Origin: Adiantum capillus-veneris
Lineage: Eukaryota; Streptophyta; Polypodiopsida; Polypodiales; Pteridaceae
DNA length: 64,000 nt
NCBI GenBank assembly: GCA_014529385.2
Contig: CM043945.1
Location: forward strand, 155,690,741 to 155,754,740
Direction of reading: 5' to 3'
Part shown: one piece after another, positions 26,391 through 37,108 of the stretch
Layout of the letters: each line of letters starts with the position of its first letter
Position numbering within the stretch: position 1 is the first letter of the stretch
Made by a program: the position numbers and the translations under genes
The notes under the pieces: generated by a model
Database searches by the model: none
What the model saw: only the letters and a program-made list of their open reading frames with translations
Told to the model about the DNA's origin: nothing

Positions 26391-28107
26391 AGAGAATATG
26401 ACAACAGTTGAGGACCGGATTTATGTGGAGCCGGTCCCCCCTCCAAAAGGCATTTGTATTATAGATTCTCTCATTAAGAGAGACTTGGTACAATACAATC
26501 TTTGTGTTCCTTGAGACCTCTTTGGCAGTATGGAGATGGAAGCTTCATACACCAAGCTTTTGCATAATCTCAACAATCAATCTTAGCTTGAAAACAATCA
26601 AGAACTCGTGAACATCATTAGTCTTTGTGTTCCCTAAATCATTTGAGTGCATAAGGATGTATACTTTTATGCATCAACTTGTGCCTAAAGCAACAATTAA
26701 TCTTCCTTGCATTAAGTAACTAATCTACTTGCAATAAACCATTAGCCTTCTTGCAATAAGCATAACATGCACTTTGTGGAAATCATTAACTATCCCAAGC
26801 CTCGGTCCCAAGACCTCAAACACCTTCGAAGGTGGAGAGAGCTAGTAGGGAATGAGGGTAGGGAAGAGGAAGAAGAAGTATTCCATAGGAGAAAGAAATA
26901 ATTCCTCACTTACCATCACTCTTCTTGCTTAGCATACATAATAGCATAGTAATGAAGATGGAGAAGATGGAAAGATTAAGCATTGAAGCATAGCTCTTGG
27001 TTGGTGGATTTGCATTCCATAGCCAAGAGTGTTGGTGTAGGCTCTCAACTTCTCAAGGAGCTTGGAGAAGGAGATGGAGCTCTTGCACCTTGCCTAGCAC
27101 ACAATGAGAGTGTTTGTGTGTGTGTGTGTGGGTGAGTATACCCCCTAAGCAACCCCCTAGCTTGCTTGGGTCGACCCCCCCTTGTAGCTCATGCTTGAAG
27201 CTCATTGGATCCCTCCAGGCCTAGCCAATCATAAGTAGGAGGCATTACAAGCAGCAAGGGTAGCCTTGAGACAAGTTTCCCCCTTTCCCCTTTGAGAGAG
27301 AGGACTTGATAAATGCAAAATCAATTAATTAAATCCCCTAAATTATCATTGGACCCCTTGGGTGGCCAACCAATAGGCTTTAGGCACACCATGAGGGCAA
27401 CATGAGGAGGAACTTGACAAGTGTCCCTTTTGCTTTCTTTGTACCATGCATGCCTTGTCTGAGTGTGTGGGTGTTCTCTCTCATCCCCCCTCGTGTAGGG
27501 CTCGCCCCCTCCTTGTAGGGATTGAATCTTTGACTTTTTGACACCTCAACCCCTCATGCATTGGCCCAGTTCCCACCACAAGCTTGACCCTTAAGCACTT
27601 TAAGCTTGGGCTGGTGGGTTCTCACCTCAAGTGCAACCCTAACATCTCAAGTATGTCAAGCACCTCAAGCATCTCAATCCTTAAGCACCTCAAGCATCTC
27701 AATCATCAAGCATGACAAGCTGAACAAGCACCTCGAGCTGGGTAAGGTTCCCGCGCCTCAAGCTCAACCCTAGCTTCCTAAGGTCAAAGGACTTTTACAC
27801 ACATTATTGGAGGTCTTCAATGAAGCTAACCCTAAGGTCTTATGCTCCATTGGTTAGCCTTGCTCTTTGATAGACCATCTCTCATTTGGGCTCCTTTACC
27901 ATTGGCCCCATGTTGAGATAGATCTATAAGCACATGTCTATATCTTAACCCTTGTTTCCGTTTATTCTCCCACATTAAGTGATCAGTTTAATATGAGAAA
28001 ATCATTTGGGTTGGTTAGATATTAGTTTTTATGACAATTGGTTTTCATGAAAATGCTGGATGTCCTAGTTAGCAATCTGAATACTTATCGTCATTTGGAT
28101 GTTGTAG
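26171..28107. other. Non-coding spacer inside the transposase-like gene
   Basis: No coding motif between array A and the second transposase block. It contains (GA)n at 26,323-26,386, a short GT run at about 27,114-27,131, and irregular repeats of caagcacctcaagcatctca at about 27,655-27,745. It may be intron or inserted sequence. Confidence 0.5.
26323..26386 (+). repeat. (GA)n microsatellite
   Basis: An uninterrupted GA run of about 32 units. Confidence 0.95.
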
Positions 28108-29857
28108 GTTGAGTTCTTTCATAGATTCAAGGAAAAACATCCAGATTGCAAGATTGGCATGATAATTTTTGAGAAGTTGAAGTAATTCTTTTGTAGGCGG
28201 CTAAAGGATAGATACACATGCTGTTGCGAATACCATGTGCAAACGTCCTTTTTGAAGGACACACTGAACCATATGCGCTCTTGTGCTTTAGGGCTGCATA
28301 GAGTAGGTTGTGACTGTACATGCAATATCTGTGCCCCATGTGAGAACATTAGCAAGGGTTTCTTGGCTTCACTTCACACGTTCAAAGGTGTCACACATAT
28401 GTGGGAGTCTGTTCTCTATCCAAAGCTCGCAGATGCAGTTTTCCATAGAAGGGATGCTTGATGAAAGATTGTTTGACATGTGGAGTGAATAGGTTGGAAT
28501 TATGCTGCTTAGAGCTTCTTCAACTCTTGAAGACCAAGTTGAAGCTCTTTATCACTCATAACTATGTGGCTCGATGGCAAGGACAACAATTCAAGGATTG
28601 CCTTCTTCGGTTTCTGGACGATGTCGTCAGGTCAGTTGTTGATTTTGCAGAGAATTATGCCTTCAAGGAACAAAATGAGATTCAGTCAATGCACTGGCAC
28701 TCTAGTCAAGGAACCATTTTTGTACACGTAAGGTACTACCACACGGAAGGGGAGGTAGTCAAAACCATCCACTTCTTCATATCAGATGACAAGGTGCATG
28801 ACACGTTGTTTGTGCAACACTCCTTCATGCTGCACCATGACTGGTTACAACAAGAGGGTGTCACTCCTAAGCAACATTGGGTGTGGTCTGATGGTGCAAC
28901 CTCACAGTTCAACGGAGCTAGGCCTTTTTACTTCGTTGCAAGATATGGTGGACTCACAAAGATGGGGATGAGTTGTTTCTTCTTTGGATCAGGGCACGGC
29001 AAGGGAGAGCATGATGGTACATGAGTAGTTGTGAAAAGAACATTGACCCATGAACAATTAAAACCTAATGGAGCTATTTTGCGGTGTGTAGCTGATGTGG
29101 TTGCTTATTTCCAAGCCAATATGTCGCAGGGAGCACCTTCACACTATCCTTCAAAAGAAAGGGAATGTGCCCGTGTGTTCTAGGAGGTTAAAGAGGGGGA
29201 AGTGAATAGGGACGTGAAGTGAAATTGTGCCACTGTGACAAAAACTCCCTCTCTGCATGCTTATTGTGGTCACAACCCTGGGGATCCAACTGCCCTTGCA
29301 ACAAGAGCCTTGGCATGCTTCTATGATGCATGCATGCACGAAATATGGAATCATTGCGTCGATAAAGCTCACATGCAGCCTTGGGATTATCATACTCTAC
29401 TGTCATTACTTGATGAGGCTGTGTCAAATTTTGAGCCGGAAGATGGAGCAGTCGCCTATGATGACTTCAAATAAGAAGGCCATTATGATGTGTTGAGTAG
29501 CGCTCTATGTGCTGGCGACACGTATGTTGTAAATTGAGATGCTTCGACCAACGTTGAAGATGTGGATTTCTACCTGGTCAAGTGTGTTGCAGCAAAGGAG
29601 AAGGTGGAGAAGGGTACCTTGATGTGTGGGGAAATACAATTGATAGAGGCTCATATGTTGTGCAAGGTTTGTATTACAAGCAATTGGATGTATACACCTT
29701 CAAGCTATACCACAAGCAGCCCATCATCCACTTACTTTCACATCTAGTACGATGTATTAAAATACCCATGGATCACATCCCAAGGAGACGGCAGGTGTAC
29801 ACAACCAACCGAGAAATCTATGAAGCAATCTATAATAGCATGCCCTTCAGGTTTTAA
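28108..29857 (+). pseudogene. Transposase-like gene, catalytic and C-terminal block
   Basis: Coding resumes with VEFFHRFKEKHPDCKIGMII, FEKLK, a stop, then RRLKDRYTCCCEYHVQTSFL, which directly fits the family segment after the HLL motif of the first block. The next frame (28,458-29,024) has QFKDCLLRFLDDVV, then KQHWVWSDGATSQFNGARPF near 28,885 and FFFGSGHGKGEHDGT near 29,000. The SDGxxxQF and GHGKGxxDG motifs are the family hallmark and probably part of a DDE/RNase H-fold active site. The frame then breaks at a TGA-type stop (29,022). Further pieces (HNPGDPTALATRALACFYDA; TNREIYEAIYNSMPFRF) end at 29,857. Not intact. Family name uncertain. Confidence 0.6.
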
Positions 29858-30274
29858 GTTGTAATCACTGCATCTTGAATATACTTCTTGCTTGGAGATA
29901 ATGCAGTTTTATAAAAAACTTGGGTATCTTGTGTCTCTTGTGTGCTCTTTGTATACATGGCTTTGATGTCTATCACAGAGGAATCTCAGTTTAAGAGAGA
30001 TCATTTGTAAAACTTGTCTCATTAAACCTAGATAATCTGAGCTCATCAAGAAAATGTAGAACTCTAGAGAGGTGATCACACAAGCTCAAAGTTTGCCTCC
30101 TTTGGTGTCTTACAATTTACGCTTTTTACAGCAAGACTCCATATGGTTTGGGCAGGTAGCCCACAAATATAAATGGAAACTGTAAAAGAAGGCACACCCA
30201 ACTTATAAGAAGGCATCAAGGTTTGGAAAGATGTGTACAAAGAAGGCCAGTGGCTTGCACAATATGATAATAAG
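29858..30274. other. 3' flank of the transposase-like gene
   Basis: No gene is supported. Array B starts at its right edge. Confidence 0.5.
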
Positions 30275-31760
30275 AAGGTATGCTAATTGTGTTCTGTGGG
30301 TATGCTAGTTAGCATAAACAATGTGCTAATTATCATACCTTTTGCTGGTTTTCAAGGAGAAGAGATGGCAACTTCATGTATATTGTGTATGCTCATGCTA
30401 ACTAGCATACTGTTTATGCTGATTAGCATAAACTTGTATATGCTAGTTAGCATAAACAATATGCTAATTAGCAAAACTTTTTTGGTTTTCAAGGAGAAGA
30501 GATGGCAGCTTTTTGTATACTGTATATGCTGATTAGTATACTATGCTGTGAGTGGAATGCTAATTAGCATACTGTTTATGCCAACTAGCATAAACAGTAT
30601 GCTAATTAGCATACCCTTGCTGGTTTAGGGGAGAAGAGATGGTAGCTTTCTGTATACTATGTATGCTAATTAGCATACCTTTGTTGGTTTCAAGGAGAAG
30701 AGATGGAAGATTTTAGTTTAGTGTGTATTTTAATTAGCATACCTTTGCTGGTTTTAAGGAGAAGAGATGACAACTTTCTGTATACAGTGTGTTGTAATTA
30801 GCGTACTATGCTGTGAGTGAAAGTTAGCACAAACAAAAATGCTCAGTATGCTATTTGAAGGTATGCTAATTAGCAGACTGTTTATGCCAGTTGGCACAAA
30901 CAATATGATAATAAGCATATCTTTGCTGGTTTCAAGGAGAAGAAATGACAGGTCTTTGCATCTGTGTATGCTAATTAGCATATTGTTTATGCCAGTTGGC
31001 ATTTTGTGGATATGATAATTAACATAAGTAACCAACTAAACAGTATACTAATTAGCATAGTTTTGGTGGTTTCAAGGAGAAGGGATGGAAACTTTCTGTA
31101 TACTTTGTATACTAATTAGCATGCTATACTGAGTGGAAGCTAGCATAAACAAAAATGTAAAGTATGCCAATTGAAGGTATGCTAATTAACATACCTTTGC
31201 TGGTTTTAAGAAGAAGAGATAACATCTTTCTGTATACTATGTATGCTAATAAGCACACAATGTATGCTAATTAGCATACTGTGTGATGGTTTCAAGAAGG
31301 GATGGCAGCTTTCTATATACTCTGTATGCTAATTAGCATACTATGATGTGAGTGGAAGTTAGCAAAAACAAAAATCCACAGTATGCTAATTGAAGAAATT
31401 CGAATTAGCATACCATGTCTGCTATTTAGCATATTGTTTATGCCAGTTGGCATAGACAATATGCTAATTAGCATACTATTTAGCATAGATAGAATGCTAA
31501 TCAGCATACCGTTGCTAGTTTCAAGGTGGGCTTGTTGGCATTAGATAGTATGCTAATTAGCATACCATTGCTGGTCTATGCCTATTGGCATCAAAAAATG
31601 CAAAAGCGCAATGAGGCCCAACATACGAAAGCCTTGCTACTGTGGGTATGCTAATTAGCATACATGATATGCTAATTAGCATACTGTTTTTTCTAGTTAG
31701 CATAAACAGTCTGCTAACTAGCATAAACATTATGCGAATTAGCATACCTTTGCTGATTTC
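30275..31760. repeat. Palindromic AT-rich repeat array B
   Basis: The palindromes tatgctaattagcata and relatives alternate with a longer spacer that recurs about ten times: ggtttcaaggagaagagatg, then gcagctttctgtata, then ctgtgtatgctaattagc. The composite unit is about 100-150 bases and irregular. This spacer is absent from arrays A and C, so the three arrays share the palindrome but not the spacer. Confidence 0.9.
31587..31641 (+). repeat. Inverted copy of FCP1-like gene segment without the MITE
   Basis: The plus strand reads atgcaaaagcgcaatgaggc then ccaacatacgaaagccttg. The same sequence in inverted orientation spans 32,665-32,703 and 32,184-32,209, where it is split by the 455-bp TIR element. 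The copy here lacks the insertion and so resembles a pre-insertion site. It encodes MQKRNEAQHTKALLLW against MQKRNEAQ...MRKEALCRRQW. Confidence 0.75.
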
Positions 31761-31934
31761 CAACGAGAATGTATACAAATTCAATGTTTACAAGACAAAA
31801 AAGAATGCCAACGGTACACATATTATTGTCTTCAAAAAAAGAATAGTAGAGGATCTGATCATTACTATCTGAAATGAATATTGAAATAGTTACAAACATT
31901 GGAAAGGCAAAAGTTACAAATTTCTCTCATAATG

Positions 31935-34115
31935 TTACAAAACTGGAGAGAGCTTCCTACTCTGGATAAGATCTTGGTTTAGCGTGCTTGTACACTTGCT
32001 TTTGCCCAGTGTCCATTGGCTTCTTTGTTTTCTAAGATTTGGGTCTTGCTCTCTTTCTTCTTCTTGTTGAGATTTTGGTTCTTGCAACTCTCTTTCTTCT
32101 TCTTCTTGCTGCTGCTTCTCTAATTTTTCCCTCTGTAGCCTCTCTCTTTTATGTCTTTCAGCTTCTTCATCAGCCTCCCATTGTCTCCTACACAAGGCTT
32201 CCTTACGCATTAGGAAAATTTTGAACTCATTTTTGGGCCTTTTAAGAGTGCCACATCATCAAAGTTGTACAAAAGAAAGCAACCTGGTAGACCCCTCTAA
32301 ATATTGCTTAGAACCCCATGATATGACCTATCATTGGAAAGTTCTTGAAAAATGGATTCTAAAGAGCCAAGGTCTGAAAAGTTTGGATGACTTCTATGAA
32401 AGTTATGCCCTTTTTTTTCAATCAGCCAGGTTTTGTTACCGTTACAGTAATCTAAAATCACCTTTTTCTAGATCTACATGAAGGCAATGTCCGATACATG
32501 CATGCTATATATCAATAGATATATTTGAAGAGTAGATTCTAAATATCCAACCTCCGACAAGTTTGGATCTTATTTGCAAAAAAATTACCGATCCACACTT
32601 TTTGAAAGCTATGCCACATCAACAATTCTTACAAGGCCCATTTTTGAGTCCAAACTTTTCCTAATGCTGGGCCTCATTGCGCTTTTGCATTTCTGATGCC
32701 AGCTTTCGGATCACTTCTTGTGAAAAAAAATTTGGGGCAGTATCAAACGCATTTTCAGCTGTATACGCTGCATGATCCTCTAACTGCAGCCATAGGAACA
32801 ATGAGATGCTCAAAGTATCCATCAGGAAGTTTTTCCACTATTCTTTGGTTTGGTTCTCTATCTTAGGAGTAACAAGCCAACTTCCTTTAGGGTTCAGGTG
32901 CACTTTGTTCATACTATTGTCAATAATTAGATTGTTTTGGGGCCCAAAGTTGCAGTTCTTCCAAAACAATCTCAAATCCTTCAAGAATACAATCTTAGTA
33001 TATATCTGCCAAGGCTGGCCACTACAATGATTTTGTGAAAAAAACACCTCTTAGTTTAGCCCGCTACTCTTTGAATACTGTTTCTAATATTGCATTCACT
33101 TTAGGTGCCATGCTGGTGCTCCATATATACATGGCAAAATCGGAGGCACCAATCCAAACTTTGTGGCTGTCTTTGCGACAAAATACATACCTCCTATCTT
33201 GCACATTTTACTTGATCATTTCCCCTGCATGATTAGGGGGAATGTCACCGTGCATTGGCTCTACAACTTGAACAAGCAGGCCATTTAAATCAAGAACCAA
33301 AGTGTGCCCTTTGTCTGGAAATGGCTTTGGCATGCATATTGGGTCTGGCAATGTATACCACTCAGCAAAAATAACTTCCCCCGAGGGATGAACATAATTG
33401 AAGTACTCAAGAATTTTTGTTAAGCGTTTAAGATAGCTAGGCAGGCACTTCTCAATCTCGGCATTTTTGTTTCGTACCTATCTCGCCTAGGCAATACGCC
33501 ACTTTTGTATGGTTTTTCATGCAATGGCATAATTCAAATCATGCAGAGCAACTAACTGCAATTTATCTTGCCCTGTGACACAAAAATGGTATCAAATAAA
33601 GAAATCATAACGGACAAGCAAAAACTACTGAACTGTTGCACATTAAAATAATATTGAAAAGAGTTTCTCCATTATAAATGTCCAGAGATATACATGCCAC
33701 AGGGTGTGGAGCTTGCTAACACTACATAACTTGGACACAACAGGGAACAAACTCAACATAATTTCTTGCAAGCACGTGAGCGAATGGATTTCTTTTCATC
33801 TCTATTGTGTTTGTTTATGTCATCCAGGGTGCTCAGAGGGGCAACACATATCTCGTCCCCAGGATCTTCCAGAATCTGTTCCAGGCCACCTTTTCTCTTT
33901 AATTTCACTTTGTTTACAAAACCCTGTAGGGGGCTGTCATCATCGGTGTCTTGCGTAGTCAGCCCACTTTCAGTCTTGAAACCTTACTCTTGAGAACTCC
34001 TACCTTCCTCTTGCACACTCCTAACCATGTCCTCTGAGACGCTTGTTTGATCATCTGTGGGGGCTTGGGTTTGGGATGAGTAATAATGATAAAATCTTCA
34101 TCATCATCATCTGTT
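31935..34115 (-). pseudogene. FCP1-like (HAD/NIF phosphatase fold) gene with acidic N-terminus and coiled-coil C-terminus, broken
   Basis: On the minus strand an acidic N-terminal part (about 34,115-33,790) has DDDDEDFIIITHPKPKPP and LKRKGGLEQILEDPGDEICV. A 3' splice-like site (tttgtgtcacag) precedes NAEIEKCLPSYLKRLTKILE. The HAD core follows: HTLVLDLNGLLVQVVEP (motif I, near 33,290), VWIGASDFAMYIWSTSM (near 33,140), VFLKDLRLFWKN and NNLIIDNSMNKVHLNPKG (near 32,900). These match the FCP1 order of motif I, the KDL-x-x-LW segment and the [D]DS...K...NP motif. The C-terminus (32,210-31,935) is a Glu/Gln/Arg-rich coiled coil. Stops and two frameshifts break it, and a TIR element sits in the coiled coil. 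Motif I is DLNG instead of DxDxT, as I recall for many plant relatives. Confidence 0.75.
32210..32664. mobile_element. 455-bp MITE-like element with terminal inverted repeats
   Basis: The left end reads ttaggaaaattttgaactca and the right end, reverse-complemented, ttaggaaaagtttggactca. The similarity extends about 40 bases (tgggccttttaaga against tgggccttgtaaga). It has no coding capacity. It interrupts the coiled-coil part of the FCP1-like gene, since coding frames MQKRNEAQ and MRKEALCRRQWEADEEAER abut it on either side. Target-site duplication is unclear (gca on one side, tgc on the other), so superfamily is not assigned. Confidence 0.78.
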
Positions 34116-34384
34116 TCTTTACCATCTGCAACGGCCTCGTGCGCTGTCGCATGCTATGGAATTACATAGTCCCTTTCATGCTGTCTATCCAGCTCATCAG
34201 ATTCATCATTACAGAGCTTCTATTCTATCCTTTGATTGACAAGTGTCTTGTTAGGTTCGCATCTTGCATCATTGATACCTGTGTATTCCATTCACCCGTT
34301 AATTTTCATCTATACCATTATGATTGCTTGTATGCATAGTGTGACAAGTAGCATTCCATGTCTGGTAGGCATCTATATCCTATA

Positions 34385-35760
34385 GACATTCATATTGTCT
34401 ATGCTAACTAGTATACAATGTGTGCCACCACCATGATCAATATGCTAACTAGCATACAAAATATGCTAACAAGGAAGTGTGAATATAGTGTGTATGCTAG
34501 CTAGCAGAGAATGTATGCTAATTAGCATACATAAAATGTTAATAGGCAAAATTGTGTGTATGCTGATGGTATGCTTATTGTTGATGGGGTGCTAATTAGC
34601 ATACATGCTATGTTAATTAGCATACACATTTGTATGCTAATTAGCATACCATGTATGCTAGCATAGATGATATGCTAATTAGAAAATAAGTTTTGCTAAT
34701 TAACATAACGTCTCTGCTAATTGGCATACTGTGCATGCTAACTAAAATATACATTACAATAACTAGCAAAGAGGTATGCTAACTAGCATACTCATTATGC
34801 TAGTTAGCTCAGAATGTATGCTAACTAGCATAGAGGTATGCTAAAAAGCATACACATTATGCTAGCTAGCAAAGAAGGTATGCTAACTAAACTTTGAATG
34901 CTTGTTAGCATGCACCAAATGCTAGCTAGCATACAAGGTATGCTAGTTAGCATACTGATTATTCTAATTAGCATATTGTATATGCTAATTAGCATATCTT
35001 GTTAGCTAGTTAGCACATTCTGTGTGCTAACTAGCAAACAAGGTATGTTAATTAACATATTTAATATGCTCATTAGCATAATTTTTATGCTAATTAGAAC
35101 ATTGTGTATGATGTCTAGCATGCAAGTATGCTCATTAGCATACTTTTTTTGTTAATTAGAACATTGTGTATGATGGCTAGCATGCAAGTATGCTCAGCAT
35201 ACTTTTTATGCTAATTAGAACATTGTGTATGATGGCTAGCATGCAAGTATGCTCATTAGTATACTTTTTATGCTAATTAGAACATTGTGTATGATGGCTA
35301 GCATGCAAGTATGATAAGTAGAAAAAAAGGTATGCTTATGCATGCTAATTAGCATACCTTTTTTCTAATTAGCATACTTGCATGCTAGCCATCATACATA
35401 GTGTTCTAATTAGCATAAAAAGAGCATACTTTGTTTCTAATTGGGAAACTCTCTATGCTAGTTAGCATGCATAGTTTGTTAACTAGCATAGAAGGAATGC
35501 TTATTAGCAAACACAGTATGCTAACTAGCATACAAAAAATGCCAACTAGTATTCACAATATGTTAGCTAGGATAACTAGTTGTGCTAGCTAGTATACACA
35601 TTATGCTTGCCACCATGACAATGTATGCTAGCTTTATCTCATAGTATGCTAGCTAGCATAACTAGGTTTCCAACTACCATACACAATATGCTAGACACCA
35701 TACCCTCTAAGATAACTAGCATACCTTCTATCCTAACTAGCATACACAGAGCTAGTGTAG
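34385..35760. repeat. Palindromic AT-rich repeat array C
   Basis: About 1.4 kb of variants of tatgctaattagcata and tatgctagctagcata, both perfect palindromes, with spacers of variable length. It lies immediately upstream (5') of the FCP1-like gene and downstream (3') of the RING-like frame, both on the minus strand. It contains a regular tandem block (next entry). Confidence 0.9.
35085..35425. repeat. 62-base tandem repeat with adjacent inverted copy
   Basis: The phrase attgtgtatgatggctagca begins at 35,101, 35,163, 35,222 and 35,284, a period of 59-62 bases. Each unit includes catgcaagtatgctcattag. At about 35,351-35,425 the unit occurs reverse-complemented (cttgcatgctagccatcata), so the last direct unit and this copy could pair as a stem of about 60 bases with a short loop. 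Confidence 0.88.
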
Positions 35761-36040
35761 GAATCAAGGATGGATAACTGTTCCTTAACATTATCTTACC
35801 AAAACTCTGTGTGATTAGAGGTCCTTGCTCTGTGACCTTGCCACACCATTTAGCTGGTATTCTCTGCTGGCAGGTGGAAGCTCTACATTCGGTCCCCACG
35901 AAGCATGTAGCAACAAAGCAGATTACGTGATAGGTATGCTCACATGGAATTTCGACCATTGCATCGATTTTGTGTACTTCTAGTGGAAGAACACAGCCAG
36001 TACACACGTTGCTTGTTGTCCCATTGCGTACACCTCATAT
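35761..36040 (-). pseudogene. RING-like zinc-finger reading frame
   Basis: The minus strand reads CTGCVLPLEVHKIDAMVEIP then CEHTYHVICFVATC and ECRASTCQQRIPAKWCGK. The spacing C-x2-C-x16-C-x-H-x2-H-x2-C resembles a RING-H2 finger, which usually recruits E2 enzymes for ubiquitin transfer. The final Cys pair is C-x4-C instead of C-x2-C, so this could be a different or decayed zinc fold. The downstream half of the frame runs into array C and is not real coding. Confidence 0.5.
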
Positions 36041-36251
36041 ACACTATGTAAAAGTGTCCATAGCTATCTTGCATAGGGAAGTGGGGATGAAGGAGCCTTG
36101 TATCATCCTACTTATCTGCATGAGCAGCTTCAGTTAACTATCACAGGTGTGCACTTTTGCTTCTTGCACCTCCACATTAATCTACAAACTAATCAAAACA
36201 GAAGCATGGTAAGTACATAGGATAGTTGTGCACATATTCAAAACATAAGGT

Positions 36252-36739
36252 TCAAGCACAAAAACCATCGGCACTTACACAAAGATAGGTTATGTCAATA
36301 TCAATAGCAGTGACGGTGTCCTCACTGTGAGGAAACCCCAAACCTGTCTCTTTCAATGTCTTGATATTTACCTTGAGCTCTATTTCTCTCCTTGAATCCA
36401 CACTATCAATGAGACCTAAACACTGCAATTCATTTAGCATCATGAAGCTTCTGTCTCAAAAGCAAGTACTACAAGGATGACCATATCATGGCTTGCTTTC
36501 AGAACCCTCACAGCTTCAAGCTCCTGACCCGCAATATTGATCTGTTGTTTAGCATCCTGAAGTCGATTTTTGAGATGGTCACTTGCACTCATGATGTGTT
36601 GCAAATCAGATAGCCCGAAATATGATAGGCTTGCTGTCACTTTGTGAGAGCTGTTAATAGAGAGGGGTGTTGCCCTGGCAGTAGAAACAATGTTCGGAGC
36701 TACTTTTGACTTGAGGGGTGGGTAGTACACACCCTCCAC
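36252..36739 (-). pseudogene. Unrecognised coding sequence upstream of the RING-like frame
   Basis: Two frames, shifted near 36,440: MEGVYYPPLKSKVAPNIVST, then ASDHLKNRLQDAKQQINIAG and QELEAVRVL (likely helical), followed by MMLNELQCLGLIDSVDSRRE and DTVTAIDIDITYLC. They read toward the RING-like frame at 36,040 and are probably the N-terminal part of the same broken gene, with an intron or decayed gap at 36,040-36,250. No family is recognised. Confidence 0.42.
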
Positions 36740-36770
36740 TTTTCAACATGGGCCTTTGGCCAAACAGGGG

Positions 36771-37108
36771 TTCATGTTTGGCAGTTTTGCGTGCCCTTGT
36801 GTCCAATCTAGTTGAGGGTCCCTAGGGCCCTAGCATGGTAAAAGCCAAAAACTTGGCTCCCATATCTAGCATAACTTTATTGTGAAAAGAAGATTGGAGC
36901 CATCTATCATAAATTTATTGTGAAAAGAAGATTTTCTTTTTGTTGCTATATTGTAATCTCTTACAAGTTGGTGAATGGTTCTTGAATCGATTCATGGTGG
37001 TTAAATAAGAGTTTTTTGGGCTAAAGAAGAAAAAATGGACCCTAGGACCATGCTATGGCCCTAGGGACCCTCAAAAAGAGTGGCCACAAGGGCTAAAAAT
37101 GAACATAG
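36771..37108. mobile_element. Fold-back element (inverted-repeat arms)
   Basis: The left arm (36,771-36,840) includes gcccttgtg and ttgagggtccctagggccct. The right arm (about 37,046-37,108) is its imperfect reverse complement (agggaccctcaaaaagagtg, ccacaaggg). Arms of about 65 bases enclose about 200 bases with no coding capacity. This structure fits a MITE or foldback transposon. The gene-like sequence to its left ends at 36,739. Confidence 0.65.

Noticed and set aside
24595-31510. Frames reading Met-Leu-Val/Thr-Ser-Ile repeats
   Set aside because: Translation of the palindromic arrays, open on both strands by symmetry.
24637-35760. CRISPR-like interpretation of the palindromic arrays
   Set aside because: Spacers are irregular and shared between units, the repeat itself is palindromic and AT-rich, and the genome is eukaryotic.
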